Below, in pieces: positions 52,307 to 61,082 of a DNA stretch of 64,000 nt. The notes beneath the pieces are model-generated. The model did not search any database. It saw only the letters and a program-made list of their open reading frames with translations, and was not told where the DNA came from. Source of the stretch: Tateyamaria omphalii (GTDB lineage: Bacteria; Pseudomonadota; Alphaproteobacteria; Rhodobacterales; Rhodobacteraceae); assembly GCF_001969365.1 (NCBI RefSeq), contig NZ_CP019312.1, forward strand, positions 1,860,001 through 1,924,000, given 5' to 3'. Every line of letters starts with the position of its first letter. Positions within the stretch are counted from its first letter, which is position 1. A program made the position numbers and the translations under genes.

Positions 52307-53247
52307 TGACGCTGGACGCTGCCCCCCTTTTCATCGATGTGCACCCCGCCCCGCTGACCGGCGCCGCCTATTGGACGACGGCGGCGGACGGGGTGCGCAT
52401 TCGGGTGGGCTGCTGGCAGCCCGATCCGGCCAAGGGAACGGTGCTGCTGTTTCCGGGGCGCACCGAATATGTCGAGAAATACGCCCCGTCTGCCGCCGCA
52501 CTTGCCGCGCGCGGGTTTGCCACCCTCGCGGTGGACTGGCGCGGACAGGGCCTGGCCGACCGGCTGCACGAAGACCGCCGCCTTGGGCATGTGAACCAGT
52601 TTCTGGATTACCAGCAGGATGTGGCCGCGGTGCTTGACGCGGCGCGCACGCTCGGGATGCCCGAACCCTACTTTATGCTCGGCCACTCCATGGGTGGCTG
52701 CATCGGGCTGCGCGCGCTGTACGACGGGTTGCCTGTCAATGCCGCCGGGTTCACCGGCCCGATGTGGGGCATACGGATCTCACCCCATCTGCGCCCGGTC
52801 GCTTGGGCGCTGGGGCACATGATGCCCGTGATCGGCCAAGGCCACCGCCTGCCCCCCGGCACGATCATCGACAGCTATATCCTGACCGCCGATTTCGACG
52901 ACAACCTGCTGACCACGGATGTCGAGATGTTCGACATGATGCGTGACCAGCTGACCGCACATCCCGACCTGGCCCTGGGCGGTCCCAGCTTTGTCTGGCT
53001 GCGCGAGGCGTTGCAGGAAACGCTGGCGCTGTCACGCATGCCTGCGCCGAACCTGCCCTGCGACACGTTCGTGGGCACGAACGAGCGCATCGTCCATGTG
53101 GGCCGCATCCACCAGCGCATGGACAGCTGGGACGACGGCAACCTGCACCTGATCCAGAACGGCGAACACGAGGTGCTGATGGAAGATGCCCGCACGCGCG
53201 CCGGCATCTTTGACACGCTGGCCCACCGGTTCGCCGACGCCGCGTGA
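52306..53247 (+). CDS. Alpha/beta hydrolase, lysophospholipase/monoglyceride-lipase-like
   Basis: 313-residue serine hydrolase. LLFPGRTEYVEKYAPSAAAL near 45, WRGQGLADRL, the nucleophile elbow GHSMGG near 126-131, and a late His in QNGEHEVLMED. The FPGRTEYVEKY and RGQGLSDR-type segments are typical of PldB/MGLL-like enzymes. Coupled to the SCP2 protein, which might present its lipid substrate; this is inference. Confidence 0.93.
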   Translation: MTLDAAPLFIDVHPAPLTGAAYWTTAADGVRIRVGCWQPDPAKGTVLLFPGRTEYVEKYAPSAAALAARGFATLAVDWRGQGLADRLHEDRRLGHVNQFLDYQQDVAAVLDAARTLGMPEPYFMLGHSMGGCIGLRALYDGLPVNAAGFTGPMWGIRISPHLRPVAWALGHMMPVIGQGHRLPPGTIIDSYILTADFDDNLLTTDVEMFDMMRDQLTAHPDLALGGPSFVWLREALQETLALSRMPAPNLPCDTFVGTNERIVHVGRIHQRMDSWDDGNLHLIQNGEHEVLMEDARTRAGIFDTLAHRFADAA

Positions 53248-53286
53248 AGACTGGTCTGACTGCGGCGACATGCTAGGTTCGCGCTC

Positions 53287-54288
53287 ATGAGCGCGCTGAC
53301 CTTCACCCCTGCTGGCATCTACTGCGAGGCTGGCGATTTCTACATCGACCCGTGGAAGCCCGTGGACAGGGCGCTGATCACCCATGGCCACGCTGATCAC
53401 GCGCGCTGGGGGATGGGGTCGTATCTGGCGACCGACGTGGCCGCCCCGGTGATGCGCCACCGGCTGGGCGATGTGTCCATTGACACGGTGCGCTATGGCG
53501 AGGCGTTGAGCATCGGCGGCGCCACCGTGTCGTTCCACCCCGCGGGCCACGTGCCCGGCTCTGCCCAGATCCGGGTCGAGGTCGCGGGCGAGGTCTGGGT
53601 CGCCTCGGGCGACTACAAGGTTGTCGATGACGGGCTGTCCACCCCCTTTGAGCCGGTCAAATGCCATCACTTCATCACAGAAAGCACCTTTGGCCTGCCC
53701 GTGTTTCGCTGGCAGGCGCAGGACGTGATCGCCGCCCAGATCAATGACTGGTGGGCAGGGTGCAAGGCGGCGGGCAAGACGGCCTTTCTGGGCTGCTACG
53801 CGCTGGGTAAGGCGCAGCGGCTCATGTCGATGCTGAACCCCGAGATCGGGCCGATCCTGACCCATACGGCCATTGAGAACACCAATGCGGTGATGCGCGC
53901 GCAAGGCATCGCGCTGCCCGATACGGTGCAGGCAGGGGCGGACTTCGATCACAAGGCCCATACCGGTGGCCTGGTGCTGGCGCCCCCCTCGGCCTTGGGG
54001 TCTGCCTGGGCACGGAAGTTCGGGGCGCAGGAAAACGCCTTTGCCTCTGGCTGGATGGCCTTGCGCGGCATTCGGCGGCGGCGGGCCGGGGATCGCGGCT
54101 TTGTCATCTCGGACCATGCGGATTGGTCGGGACTGCTGTCCGCGATCACAGCGACCGAGGCCGAAAACATATACGTTACCCACGGTTACACGGACATCTT
54201 CACGCGATATCTGAACGACCAGGGCTGGAACGCCCAGGTCCTGCAAACCGAGTTCGGCGGCGAAGATGCCGAGGATGAAGCGGCATGA
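53287..54288 (+). CDS. Ligase-associated MBL-fold exonuclease
   Basis: 333-residue metallo-beta-lactamase-fold nuclease of the beta-CASP-related type found beside bacterial ATP-dependent ligases. Metal motif THGHADHARWG near 32-42, FHPAGHVPGSAQIRVE near 78, SGDYK near 103, ESTFGLPVFRW, CYALGKAQRLM and ISDHADWSGLL match the family. Overlaps the DNA ligase by four bases (ATGA), so the two act together, probably in DNA-damage response. Confidence 0.93.
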   Translation: MSALTFTPAGIYCEAGDFYIDPWKPVDRALITHGHADHARWGMGSYLATDVAAPVMRHRLGDVSIDTVRYGEALSIGGATVSFHPAGHVPGSAQIRVEVAGEVWVASGDYKVVDDGLSTPFEPVKCHHFITESTFGLPVFRWQAQDVIAAQINDWWAGCKAAGKTAFLGCYALGKAQRLMSMLNPEIGPILTHTAIENTNAVMRAQGIALPDTVQAGADFDHKAHTGGLVLAPPSALGSAWARKFGAQENAFASGWMALRGIRRRRAGDRGFVISDHADWSGLLSAITATEAENIYVTHGYTDIFTRYLNDQGWNAQVLQTEFGGEDAEDEAA

Positions 54289-55877
54289 AACGCTTTGCGG
54301 CCCTCTTCAACGCCATCGACCAGTCCACCAAGACAACCGTCAAGGTCGCGGCTCTCACATCCTATTTCCAGGAGGCCCCGGAAGACGACCGCATCTGGAC
54401 CATCGCCATCTTTTCCGGCCGCCGCCCCAAACGCGCGGTGACCACGACGCATTTGCGCGAATGGGGGGCCGAGGTGGCGGGCATCCCGCTGTGGCTGTTC
54501 GAGGAAGCCTACCCGATCGTCGGCGATCTGGCCGAAACCATCGCGCTGGTCCTGCCCCCGCCGCAGACCGAAACCGATCACGGTTTGTCGTTTTGGATCA
54601 AGGCGTTGCAGGGCATTGCCAATGGGCAACACGACGACCGCAAGGCCTTTGTCCTCGATGCTTGGGCGTCGCTCGACCCCACGCAGCGTTTCCTGTTCAA
54701 CAAGCTGCTGACGGGCGGCTTCCGCATCGGGGTAAGCCAGAAACTGATGACCCGCGCCCTGGCCCGCGCCACCGGCAAGGACGAGGCCGAGATGGCGCAC
54801 CGCCTGATGGGCGACTGGGACCCGGCCACGACCACATGGGCGCAGTTGGTGGAACAGGACGACCCCGCCGCCAACGCCTCGCGCCCCTATCCGTTCTACC
54901 TGGCCTACGCGCTGGAAGGCGCGCCAGAGGATCTGGGCGATCCGGCAGAGTGGCAGGCGGACTGGAAATGGGACGGCATCCGCGGCCAGCTGATCCTGCG
55001 CGGCAGCGCGCATTTCGTCTGGTCCCGGGGCGAGGAGTTGATGACCGACCGCTTCCCCGAACTGGCCCGCGCGCGCGACTTCATCCCGCAGGGCACCGTG
55101 CTCGATGGCGAGCTGCTGGCCTGGGGCGATGATGCGCCCCAGAACTTCAACGCGCTTCAAAAGCGGATTGGGCGCAAGACGGTGCCGAAAAAGCTGCTGA
55201 CCGAGGCGCCCGTGATCCTTTATGCCTATGACTTGCTCGAATGGGAGGGCGCGGATATGCGGCAAAAGCCGCTGCAAGACCGTCGCGCAACCCTGGAAAT
55301 TCTTTGTAAAACCTTGCCGGACGACGCGCCAGTGAAACTCTCGCCCACAGTGCCCTTCGACACGTGGGACGCGCTGGCAGACATCCGCATCACCGCACGC
55401 GATGCACAGGCCGAAGGGCTGATGCTGAAACGCAAGGACAGCCCCTACCTGACCGGTCGCAAGAAAGGTGACTGGTGGAAATGGAAGCTTGACCCGCTGA
55501 CCATTGATGCGGTGATGATCTACGCCCAATCGGGTCACGGACGGCGCGCGAACCTGTTCACCGACTTCACCTTTGCCGTCTGGAAGGGCAACGAGTTGGT
55601 GCCGTTTACCAAGGCGTATTCCGGCCTGACGGACGATGAGTTTCGCAAGATCACCACCTGGGTCAAGAAGAACACGCAGCAACGGTTCGGCCCCGTGCGG
55701 CAGGTCACGCCGCACCACGTGTTCGAGATCGCATTCGAGGGGATCCAGGCCTCGACCCGCCACAAATCGGGGGTGGCGCTGCGCTTTCCGCGCATGTCAC
55801 GGTGGCGCCACGACAAACCCGTGTCCGAGGCCAACAGCCTCGACGACCTGAACGAGATGCTGAGCATTTATGGATAG
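54285..55877 (+). CDS. ATP-dependent DNA ligase
   Basis: 530-residue ligase. An N-terminal helical domain precedes the nucleotidyltransferase core with motif I WKWDGIRGQL (adenylated Lys228), motif III SRGEELMTDRFPE, motif IV DGELLAW, motif V EGLMLKRKDSPY and VI-type GDWWKWKLDP, then an OB fold. This type occurs with an MBL exonuclease and often with a DEXH helicase and a phosphoesterase; only the exonuclease is present here. Overlaps the amidohydrolase start by eight bases. Confidence 0.95.
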   Translation: MKRFAALFNAIDQSTKTTVKVAALTSYFQEAPEDDRIWTIAIFSGRRPKRAVTTTHLREWGAEVAGIPLWLFEEAYPIVGDLAETIALVLPPPQTETDHGLSFWIKALQGIANGQHDDRKAFVLDAWASLDPTQRFLFNKLLTGGFRIGVSQKLMTRALARATGKDEAEMAHRLMGDWDPATTTWAQLVEQDDPAANASRPYPFYLAYALEGAPEDLGDPAEWQADWKWDGIRGQLILRGSAHFVWSRGEELMTDRFPELARARDFIPQGTVLDGELLAWGDDAPQNFNALQKRIGRKTVPKKLLTEAPVILYAYDLLEWEGADMRQKPLQDRRATLEILCKTLPDDAPVKLSPTVPFDTWDALADIRITARDAQAEGLMLKRKDSPYLTGRKKGDWWKWKLDPLTIDAVMIYAQSGHGRRANLFTDFTFAVWKGNELVPFTKAYSGLTDDEFRKITTWVKKNTQQRFGPVRQVTPHHVFEIAFEGIQASTRHKSGVALRFPRMSRWRHDKPVSEANSLDDLNEMLSIYG

Positions 55878-56727
55878 CGCCCCGCCGCCCCCCGCGCCGA
55901 CCCAACCGAAAACAGAACTGCCCGCAGGCGCATGGGACGCCCATGTGCACCTGTTGGGCGGCCCCAAACATCCCCTCTCGCCCACCCGCGCGCAAAACCC
56001 GCCCGATGGGATCGACTTCGACGGTTGGCTTGACCGCTACCGCGCCCATCTGGACGCGCTGGGATGCACGCACAGCTTGATCGTTCACTCCATCCTCTAT
56101 GGCGCCGACAACACCGTCACGCGCGACGCCGTCCGCGCCATGGGCGAGGGGTTCAAGGGCGTGGGCCTCCTGCCCGACGGGGCAGCAGCCCAAGACATCA
56201 AACATTTCGCGGACAACAACATCGTCGCGGTCCGGCTCAACTACGTCCACGGCGGCGTGCTCACCTGGGACGGGGCCAAGGCGATGGCACCCGCGCTGGC
56301 CGATCACGGCATGCACATCCAGATGCTTCTGCACGCCGACAAACACATCGAAGAACTGGCGGATGACATCCGCGCCTTGCCCGTCCCGCTTGTCGTCGAC
56401 CATTGCGGCTGGCCCACGACGCTTGCCGCCAATACCCAAGCCATCGACACACTCTGCGCTCTCGTGGCCGAGGGGCACGCCTATATCAAACTCTCCGCCC
56501 CCTACCGGCTCACGGACGACATCACCGAAACTCACCCCGTGATGCGCCGCCTCATCGACGCCAACCCCGACGCCTGCCTCTGGGGCTCGGACTGGCCCCA
56601 CATCATGCTGAACGGCGCGCAGATGCCACAGGCCGCCACGCTCGCCGACAGCCTGAGCCACATCACCACCGAAGAAGAACGGCAAAAGATCTTCGTCGAC
56701 ACACCGAACCGCCTCTTCATGCCCTGA
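55870..56727 (+). CDS. Amidohydrolase, 2-pyrone-4,6-dicarboxylate-hydrolase-like
   Basis: 285-residue TIM-barrel metal hydrolase. WDAHVHLLGG near 24-33 gives the first HxH pair; VRLNYVHGG, VVDHCGWP (near 177) and the late Asp in LWGSDWPHIML (near 240) supply other ligands. This arrangement matches LigI/TIM-barrel amidohydrolases that lack N-terminal extra domains. Substrate likely a cyclic ester or dicarboxylate; not resolved. Starts inside the end of the ligase gene, so co-translated. Confidence 0.9.
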   Translation: MDSAPPPPAPTQPKTELPAGAWDAHVHLLGGPKHPLSPTRAQNPPDGIDFDGWLDRYRAHLDALGCTHSLIVHSILYGADNTVTRDAVRAMGEGFKGVGLLPDGAAAQDIKHFADNNIVAVRLNYVHGGVLTWDGAKAMAPALADHGMHIQMLLHADKHIEELADDIRALPVPLVVDHCGWPTTLAANTQAIDTLCALVAEGHAYIKLSAPYRLTDDITETHPVMRRLIDANPDACLWGSDWPHIMLNGAQMPQAATLADSLSHITTEEERQKIFVDTPNRLFMP

Positions 56728-56731
56728 TCCA

Positions 56732-56803
56732 TCTTCATTTCGCCAGATAAACCGCGGGGTCTGGGGCAGAGCCCCAGCCGGTCGCCGCAGCGCGCTGCGG
56801 CGA
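56732..56803. repeat. Interspersed GC hairpin (family copy E, inverted, diverged)
   Basis: CTTCATTTCGCCAGATAAACC, then hairpins CTGGGGC (56761-56767) with GCCCCAG (56771-56777) and TCGCCGCAG (56782-56790) with CTGCGGCGA (56795-56803). Follows the amidohydrolase stop and precedes pepF. The T-run is degraded compared with copies C, D and F. Confidence 0.5.
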
Positions 56804-56869
56804 AACCCTTGCCCCCAAGGCCCGCCCCCCATACCTATGGGCGCAACACGTCATCAAAGGTGCTCACAC

Positions 56870-58690
56870 ATGTTCCAACTCCCTTTCCCCGTCCGCGACG
56901 CCAACGCCAGCACCGGGGATCAACCCTTGGGCAACCTGCCCGAATGGAACCTCGATGACCTTTACACGGGCGAAGATGCGCCCGAGCTGAAACGCGACCT
57001 CGACTGGCTCGAAGACGCCTGCAAAAGCTTCGCCGCCGACTATGAAAACAAGCTGGCCGATCTCGACGCCAAGGGCCTGCTCGACTGCATCCAGCGCCAG
57101 GAACGGATCAACCAGGTGGCGGGGCGCGTGATGTCCTATGCGGGCCTGCGCTATTACCAGCTGACCACCGATGCGGGCCGGGCCAAATTCATGTCCGACA
57201 TGCAGGAGAAGATCACCAACTTCACCACGCCGCTGGTGTTCTTCACCCTCGAACTGAACCGCCTCGACGACGGTCACCTGAACGGTCTTCTCGACCAGAA
57301 CGCCGACCTTGCCCGCTACACGACCGTCTTTGACAAGATCCGGGCGATGAAGCCCTATCAACTCTCTGACGAGATGGAGAAATTCCTGCACGACCTTGGC
57401 GTCGTCGGCGACGCGTGGGAGCGTCTGTTCGATGAAACCATTGCGGGCCTCACCTTCGACATCGACGGCGAGGCGCTGAACATCGAGGGCACGCTCAACT
57501 TCCTCACCGACCCCGACCGCAAGAAACGCGAAACAGCCGCCCGCGAACTGGCCGAAGTGTTCTCCGGCAATATCAAGACCTTCGCCCGCGTCCACAACAC
57601 GCAAGCCAAGGAAAAGGAAATTCTGGACCGCTGGCGCGGCATGCCCACCGCGCAGACCGGACGCCATCTGTCGAACCAGGTCGAACCCGAAGTGGTCGAG
57701 GCCCTGCGCAACGCCGTCGTGGCCGCCTACCCCAAACTCAGCCACCGCTATTACGAGTTGAAACGCAAATGGCTGGGGCTGGAAAAAATGCAGGTCTGGG
57801 ACCGCAACGCGCCCCTGCCGATGGAAGACCCCCGCGTCGTGAACTGGGACGAGGCCGAACAGACGGTCATGGACGCCTACAACGCCTTTGACCCGCGCAT
57901 GGGCGATCTGGCCCAACCGTTCTTTAACAAAGGCTGGATCGACGCGGGCGTGAAACCGGGCAAGGCGCCGGGCGCCTTCGCCCACCCCACGGTGACGGAT
58001 GTGCACCCCTACGTCATGCTGAACTACCTAGGCAAACCGCGTGACGTGATGACGCTAGCCCATGAGCTTGGCCACGGCGTCCACCAGGTGTTGGCCGCAG
58101 GCCAGGGCGAGATGCTGTCCTCCACCCCGCTCACGCTGGCCGAAACCGCCTCGGTCTTCGGCGAAATGCTCACCTTCCGCAAAATGCTCGATGGCGCCAA
58201 GGACGACGCCCAGCGCAAGGTCATGCTGGCGGGCAAGGTCGAGGACATGATCAACACCGTCGTGCGCCAGATCGCCTTTTACGACTTTGAATGCAAGCTG
58301 CACGAGGCGCGGCGCGGGGGCGAGCTGACGCCCGAAGACATCAACGCCATCTGGATGAGCGTGCAGGGCGAAAGCCTTGGCCCTGCCTTCGAGTTCATGG
58401 ACGGGTACGAAACCTTCTGGGCCTATATCCCGCACTTCGTCCACTCGCCTTTCTACGTCTACGCCTACGCCTTCGGCGACGGGCTCGTGAACGCGCTCTA
58501 CTCGGTCTACGAAGAGGGCGCAGAGGGGTTCGAAGACAAGTATTTCGACATGCTCAAGGCGGGCGGTTCCAAACACCACAAGGAATTGCTGGCCCCCTTC
58601 GGCCTCGACGCCTCCGACCCGAAATTCTGGGACAAGGGGCTGAGCATGATCTCGGGCTTCATCGACGAACTGGAAGCGATGGAGGATTAG
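56870..58690 (+). CDS. pepF: Oligoendopeptidase F (M3 family)
   Basis: 606-residue cytosolic zinc metallopeptidase that degrades oligopeptides. Zinc site LAHELGHGVHQ with His398 of HELGH, and the third-ligand Glu in LAETASVFGEML downstream; helical N-terminal half (PEWNLDDLYTGED at the start) closes over the channel. Length typical for PepF. ATG 56870 follows AAAGG by nine bases. Confidence 0.96.
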   Translation: MFQLPFPVRDANASTGDQPLGNLPEWNLDDLYTGEDAPELKRDLDWLEDACKSFAADYENKLADLDAKGLLDCIQRQERINQVAGRVMSYAGLRYYQLTTDAGRAKFMSDMQEKITNFTTPLVFFTLELNRLDDGHLNGLLDQNADLARYTTVFDKIRAMKPYQLSDEMEKFLHDLGVVGDAWERLFDETIAGLTFDIDGEALNIEGTLNFLTDPDRKKRETAARELAEVFSGNIKTFARVHNTQAKEKEILDRWRGMPTAQTGRHLSNQVEPEVVEALRNAVVAAYPKLSHRYYELKRKWLGLEKMQVWDRNAPLPMEDPRVVNWDEAEQTVMDAYNAFDPRMGDLAQPFFNKGWIDAGVKPGKAPGAFAHPTVTDVHPYVMLNYLGKPRDVMTLAHELGHGVHQVLAAGQGEMLSSTPLTLAETASVFGEMLTFRKMLDGAKDDAQRKVMLAGKVEDMINTVVRQIAFYDFECKLHEARRGGELTPEDINAIWMSVQGESLGPAFEFMDGYETFWAYIPHFVHSPFYVYAYAFGDGLVNALYSVYEEGAEGFEDKYFDMLKAGGSKHHKELLAPFGLDASDPKFWDKGLSMISGFIDELEAMED

Positions 58691-58777
58691 GCACACGCAA
58701 GGCGATGGTGCCCGGCGTGCGGCAACGGTTCACCGACCCGGGCGCGGCCAGCGCGCGACGGGGCACCCTGAGCGGCG

Positions 58778-59623
58778 TCAGGCCCCGGCCAAAAACGCGC
58801 GCATCACGCGCTCTGCCCCCTCTGGATCGTCACGGTGCACCCCGTGGCCACAGCCCTCAAACATCTGCAACGTCGCGTTGGCGCCGACAGCCTCGGCCAT
58901 CTCGCGCGCGCAGATCGGCGGCGTGACCGGATCCACCGCGCCGCCCAGGACCAGCACAGGGCATGTGATGGCCGACAAACCGGCGCGCAGATCCATATCC
59001 TTCATCTCGTGTTCAAAGAAATGCACAGCCACCTCGGGCCGCTCGATGGCACGGGCGCGGAACGCCCCGGCATTCGGATCCACCGACTGCGTGTAAAGCG
59101 GGAGGCACGTCTCGCCATAGGCGGCATAGATCTCCTCTGACGGGGTCGTAAAAAACTGTTCCGCCAGCGCCGCTGCCGCGTCCCCGCCCAGATGTCGCAT
59201 CATGTCCATGGTGGCATCCAGCCGGAACCGCGCCGCGGTCGAGGACAGGATGACCTTCGCCGGCCCCTCCGGATGGCGCGCGGCATAGTGCATCGCCACC
59301 ATCCCGCCAAAGGACTGGCCAAAGACCAGCGGCGCCTCGATCCCAAGCGCCTTGCAAAACGCAGCAATGTCGTCGGCCCATTGGTCCAGGCTCCATGTCT
59401 CTTGCGCGCCGCTCGACCGGCCGCAGCCCCGGTGATCCAGATAGATCACCTGATAGGCATCCGAAAACCGGTCGAAATAGGGGCGCAGCGTCGAATGGTC
59501 AAAGCCGGGGCCGCCGTGCAGCACCAGCAGCGTGGGCCGCGCCACCATTTCCGCGCCTCGCGGCTCCAACCCCGGTCCAACGACGTCAAAGAATATGCGC
59601 GCCGTCTTCAAATCCATAAACAT
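58778..59623 (-). CDS. Alpha/beta hydrolase, proline-iminopeptidase-like
   Basis: 281-residue serine hydrolase: LLVLHGGPGFDHSTLRPYFD (oxyanion HGGPG, near 33), YLDHRGCGRSSGAQETW, nucleophile elbow FGQSFGGMVAMHYA near 110-118 (GQSFGG), and late His in GCGHGVHRDDPEG. The HGGPG and DHRGCGRS motifs are typical of prolyl iminopeptidases. ATG 59623 follows GAGGG at seven bases. Downstream of the DksA-type gene on the same strand. Confidence 0.93.
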   Translation of the reverse strand: MFMDLKTARIFFDVVGPGLEPRGAEMVARPTLLVLHGGPGFDHSTLRPYFDRFSDAYQVIYLDHRGCGRSSGAQETWSLDQWADDIAAFCKALGIEAPLVFGQSFGGMVAMHYAARHPEGPAKVILSSTAARFRLDATMDMMRHLGGDAAAALAEQFFTTPSEEIYAAYGETCLPLYTQSVDPNAGAFRARAIERPEVAVHFFEHEMKDMDLRAGLSAITCPVLVLGGAVDPVTPPICAREMAEAVGANATLQMFEGCGHGVHRDDPEGAERVMRAFLAGA

Positions 59624-59633
59624 CGGAACGCCC

Positions 59634-59906
59634 TCACTTCAACTGACTGTCCTTCGACCCGCGCCGGTTGATCCCGCCGCGTGCCTTGAAAGCCGCATCG
59701 CGCTCGGCCACGCAGTCGATGCACAGCTTCACCCCCGGCAGCGCCTTGCGCCGCGCCTCGGGGATCGGCTCCTCGCATTCCGCGCAATGGGTCAGGCTCT
59801 CGCCCACGGGCGCGCGGCGCGCCTTCATCCGCGCCAACTCATCAGAAATCGACGCCTCGATCTGTTCCGACACCGCGCCGTCCTTGGCCCATCCACCTGC
59901 CATCAT
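59634..59906 (-). CDS. DksA/TraR-type zinc-finger protein
   Basis: 90 residues. CAECEEPIPEARRKALPGVKLCIDC gives the DksA/TraR C4 finger (quoted as CAECEEPIPEARRKAL and CIDC, Cys pairs near 42/45 and 63/66). The N-terminal coiled-coil of true DksA is shortened to about 35 residues, so it is of the short TraR/YbiI kind. Repeat copy F overlaps its ribosome-binding area. May modulate RNA polymerase; not shown. Confidence 0.9.
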   Translation of the reverse strand: MMAGGWAKDGAVSEQIEASISDELARMKARRAPVGESLTHCAECEEPIPEARRKALPGVKLCIDCVAERDAAFKARGGINRRGSKDSQLK

Positions 59907-59912
59907 GCGTCC

Positions 59913-59947
59913 CTTCTCTGGTTCAAAAAATCCTCCCCGAAGGGCCG
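59913..59947. repeat. Interspersed T-run element (family copy F, inverted)
   Basis: On the minus strand: GGCCCTTCGGGGAGGA, TTTTTT, GAACCAGAGAAG, matching copies C and D almost base for base in the last 22 bases. It directly follows the Gfo/Idh gene stop and runs into the ribosome-binding site of the DksA-type gene, so it could be both a terminator and part of the next gene's leader. Confidence 0.65.
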
Positions 59948-59948
59948 G

Positions 59949-60950
59949 TCAGCCACCCGCACCCCGAGCCTTGGCAAAGACCGCGTCAATCACCGCCTGC
60001 GTCCCCCGCGCATCCTCCAGATGCCAGGGATAGGGCGCGCCATTGCGCACGTGGTCACCAAAGGCCTCGACCTGCAGTATATAATGATCGACACCGGGAA
60101 ACCGTTCCTCCGTCACTGCCGCAGCACCGGCCCGCCCGTGCGCATTGCGCTGCACTTCCAGACGCGCGGTGGCAAAGCGCGCCGGGTTGAAGGGCGCGGT
60201 CAACTTGATGATCCCTTCGGAGCCGACGAATGTCATTTCCTGACACGGATGCATCCGCATCGAATTCACCCAATGGGCAGAAAAGGAGGGAAAGCGCGCC
60301 GACACGCGGGCCAGCACATCAACCCCATTCTCGAAATCGACGTCCGCATGGGTGATCTCCACCGGCTCCTCGCCGGTCAGCCAGCGGGTGCAGCCATAGG
60401 TATAGACCCCGATGTCGGGAATGCCGCCGCCGCCCGTCTCGGGCCGGTTGCGCACGTTGCCGGGCGCGTCCGCGTTGTCATAGCCGAACAGCCCCTCGAC
60501 ATGGATCAGCCGACCGATGGCGCCGTCCTCATAGAGCGCGCGTGCCCGCTGCCACTGCGGATGGTGCACGATCATATAGGCTTCGGTGGCAAAACGTCCC
60601 GACGCATCGCGCGCCGCAATGAGCGCGTCGTATTCTCCCGCCGCCATCGCCATGGGCTTTTCGCACAGCACATGCTTGCCCGCCTCAAGTGCTTTCAGCG
60701 ACCATTCCACATGCAAGTGATTGGGCAGCGGGATGTAGACCGCGTCGATCGCCGGATCCGCCAGCAGCGCGTCATAACCGTCATGCAGCCGCAGCGACGG
60801 GCAAAACGCCCGAAAGCCTTCTGCCTTATCCGGCGATGACGTCGCCAGCGCCACGAACTCCGCCCCGCGGGCCGCATGAATGGCAGGCGCCATGTCCTTG
60901 CGGGCAAAGGCGCTCGCGCCCAGAATGCCCCACCTGATCGGTTCCACCAT
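59949..60950 (-). CDS. Gfo/Idh/MocA-family oxidoreductase
   Basis: 333-residue NAD(P)-dependent dehydrogenase: Rossmann start IRWGILGASAFARKDMAPAI near 5-24, NHLHVEWSLKALEAGKHVLCEKPMA (quoted in part: LEAGKHVLCEKPMA, with the catalytic-region EKP), and C-terminal beta domain. ATG 60950 follows GGAGGG at five bases. Substrate, probably a sugar or cyclitol, cannot be told. Confidence 0.94.
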   Translation of the reverse strand: MVEPIRWGILGASAFARKDMAPAIHAARGAEFVALATSSPDKAEGFRAFCPSLRLHDGYDALLADPAIDAVYIPLPNHLHVEWSLKALEAGKHVLCEKPMAMAAGEYDALIAARDASGRFATEAYMIVHHPQWQRARALYEDGAIGRLIHVEGLFGYDNADAPGNVRNRPETGGGGIPDIGVYTYGCTRWLTGEEPVEITHADVDFENGVDVLARVSARFPSFSAHWVNSMRMHPCQEMTFVGSEGIIKLTAPFNPARFATARLEVQRNAHGRAGAAAVTEERFPGVDHYILQVEAFGDHVRNGAPYPWHLEDARGTQAVIDAVFAKARGAGG

Positions 60951-61082
60951 GACCACCCTCCTGACGTGAACTGCAACTTTACCGGCTGCCGCACCTGGCA
61001 CAAGGCGGCTCTTGCCGTATCGTCACGCTGGCCCCCGGAACATTGCCCAGCCTATGCTGACCGAAACAGGCAGGAGAACATC

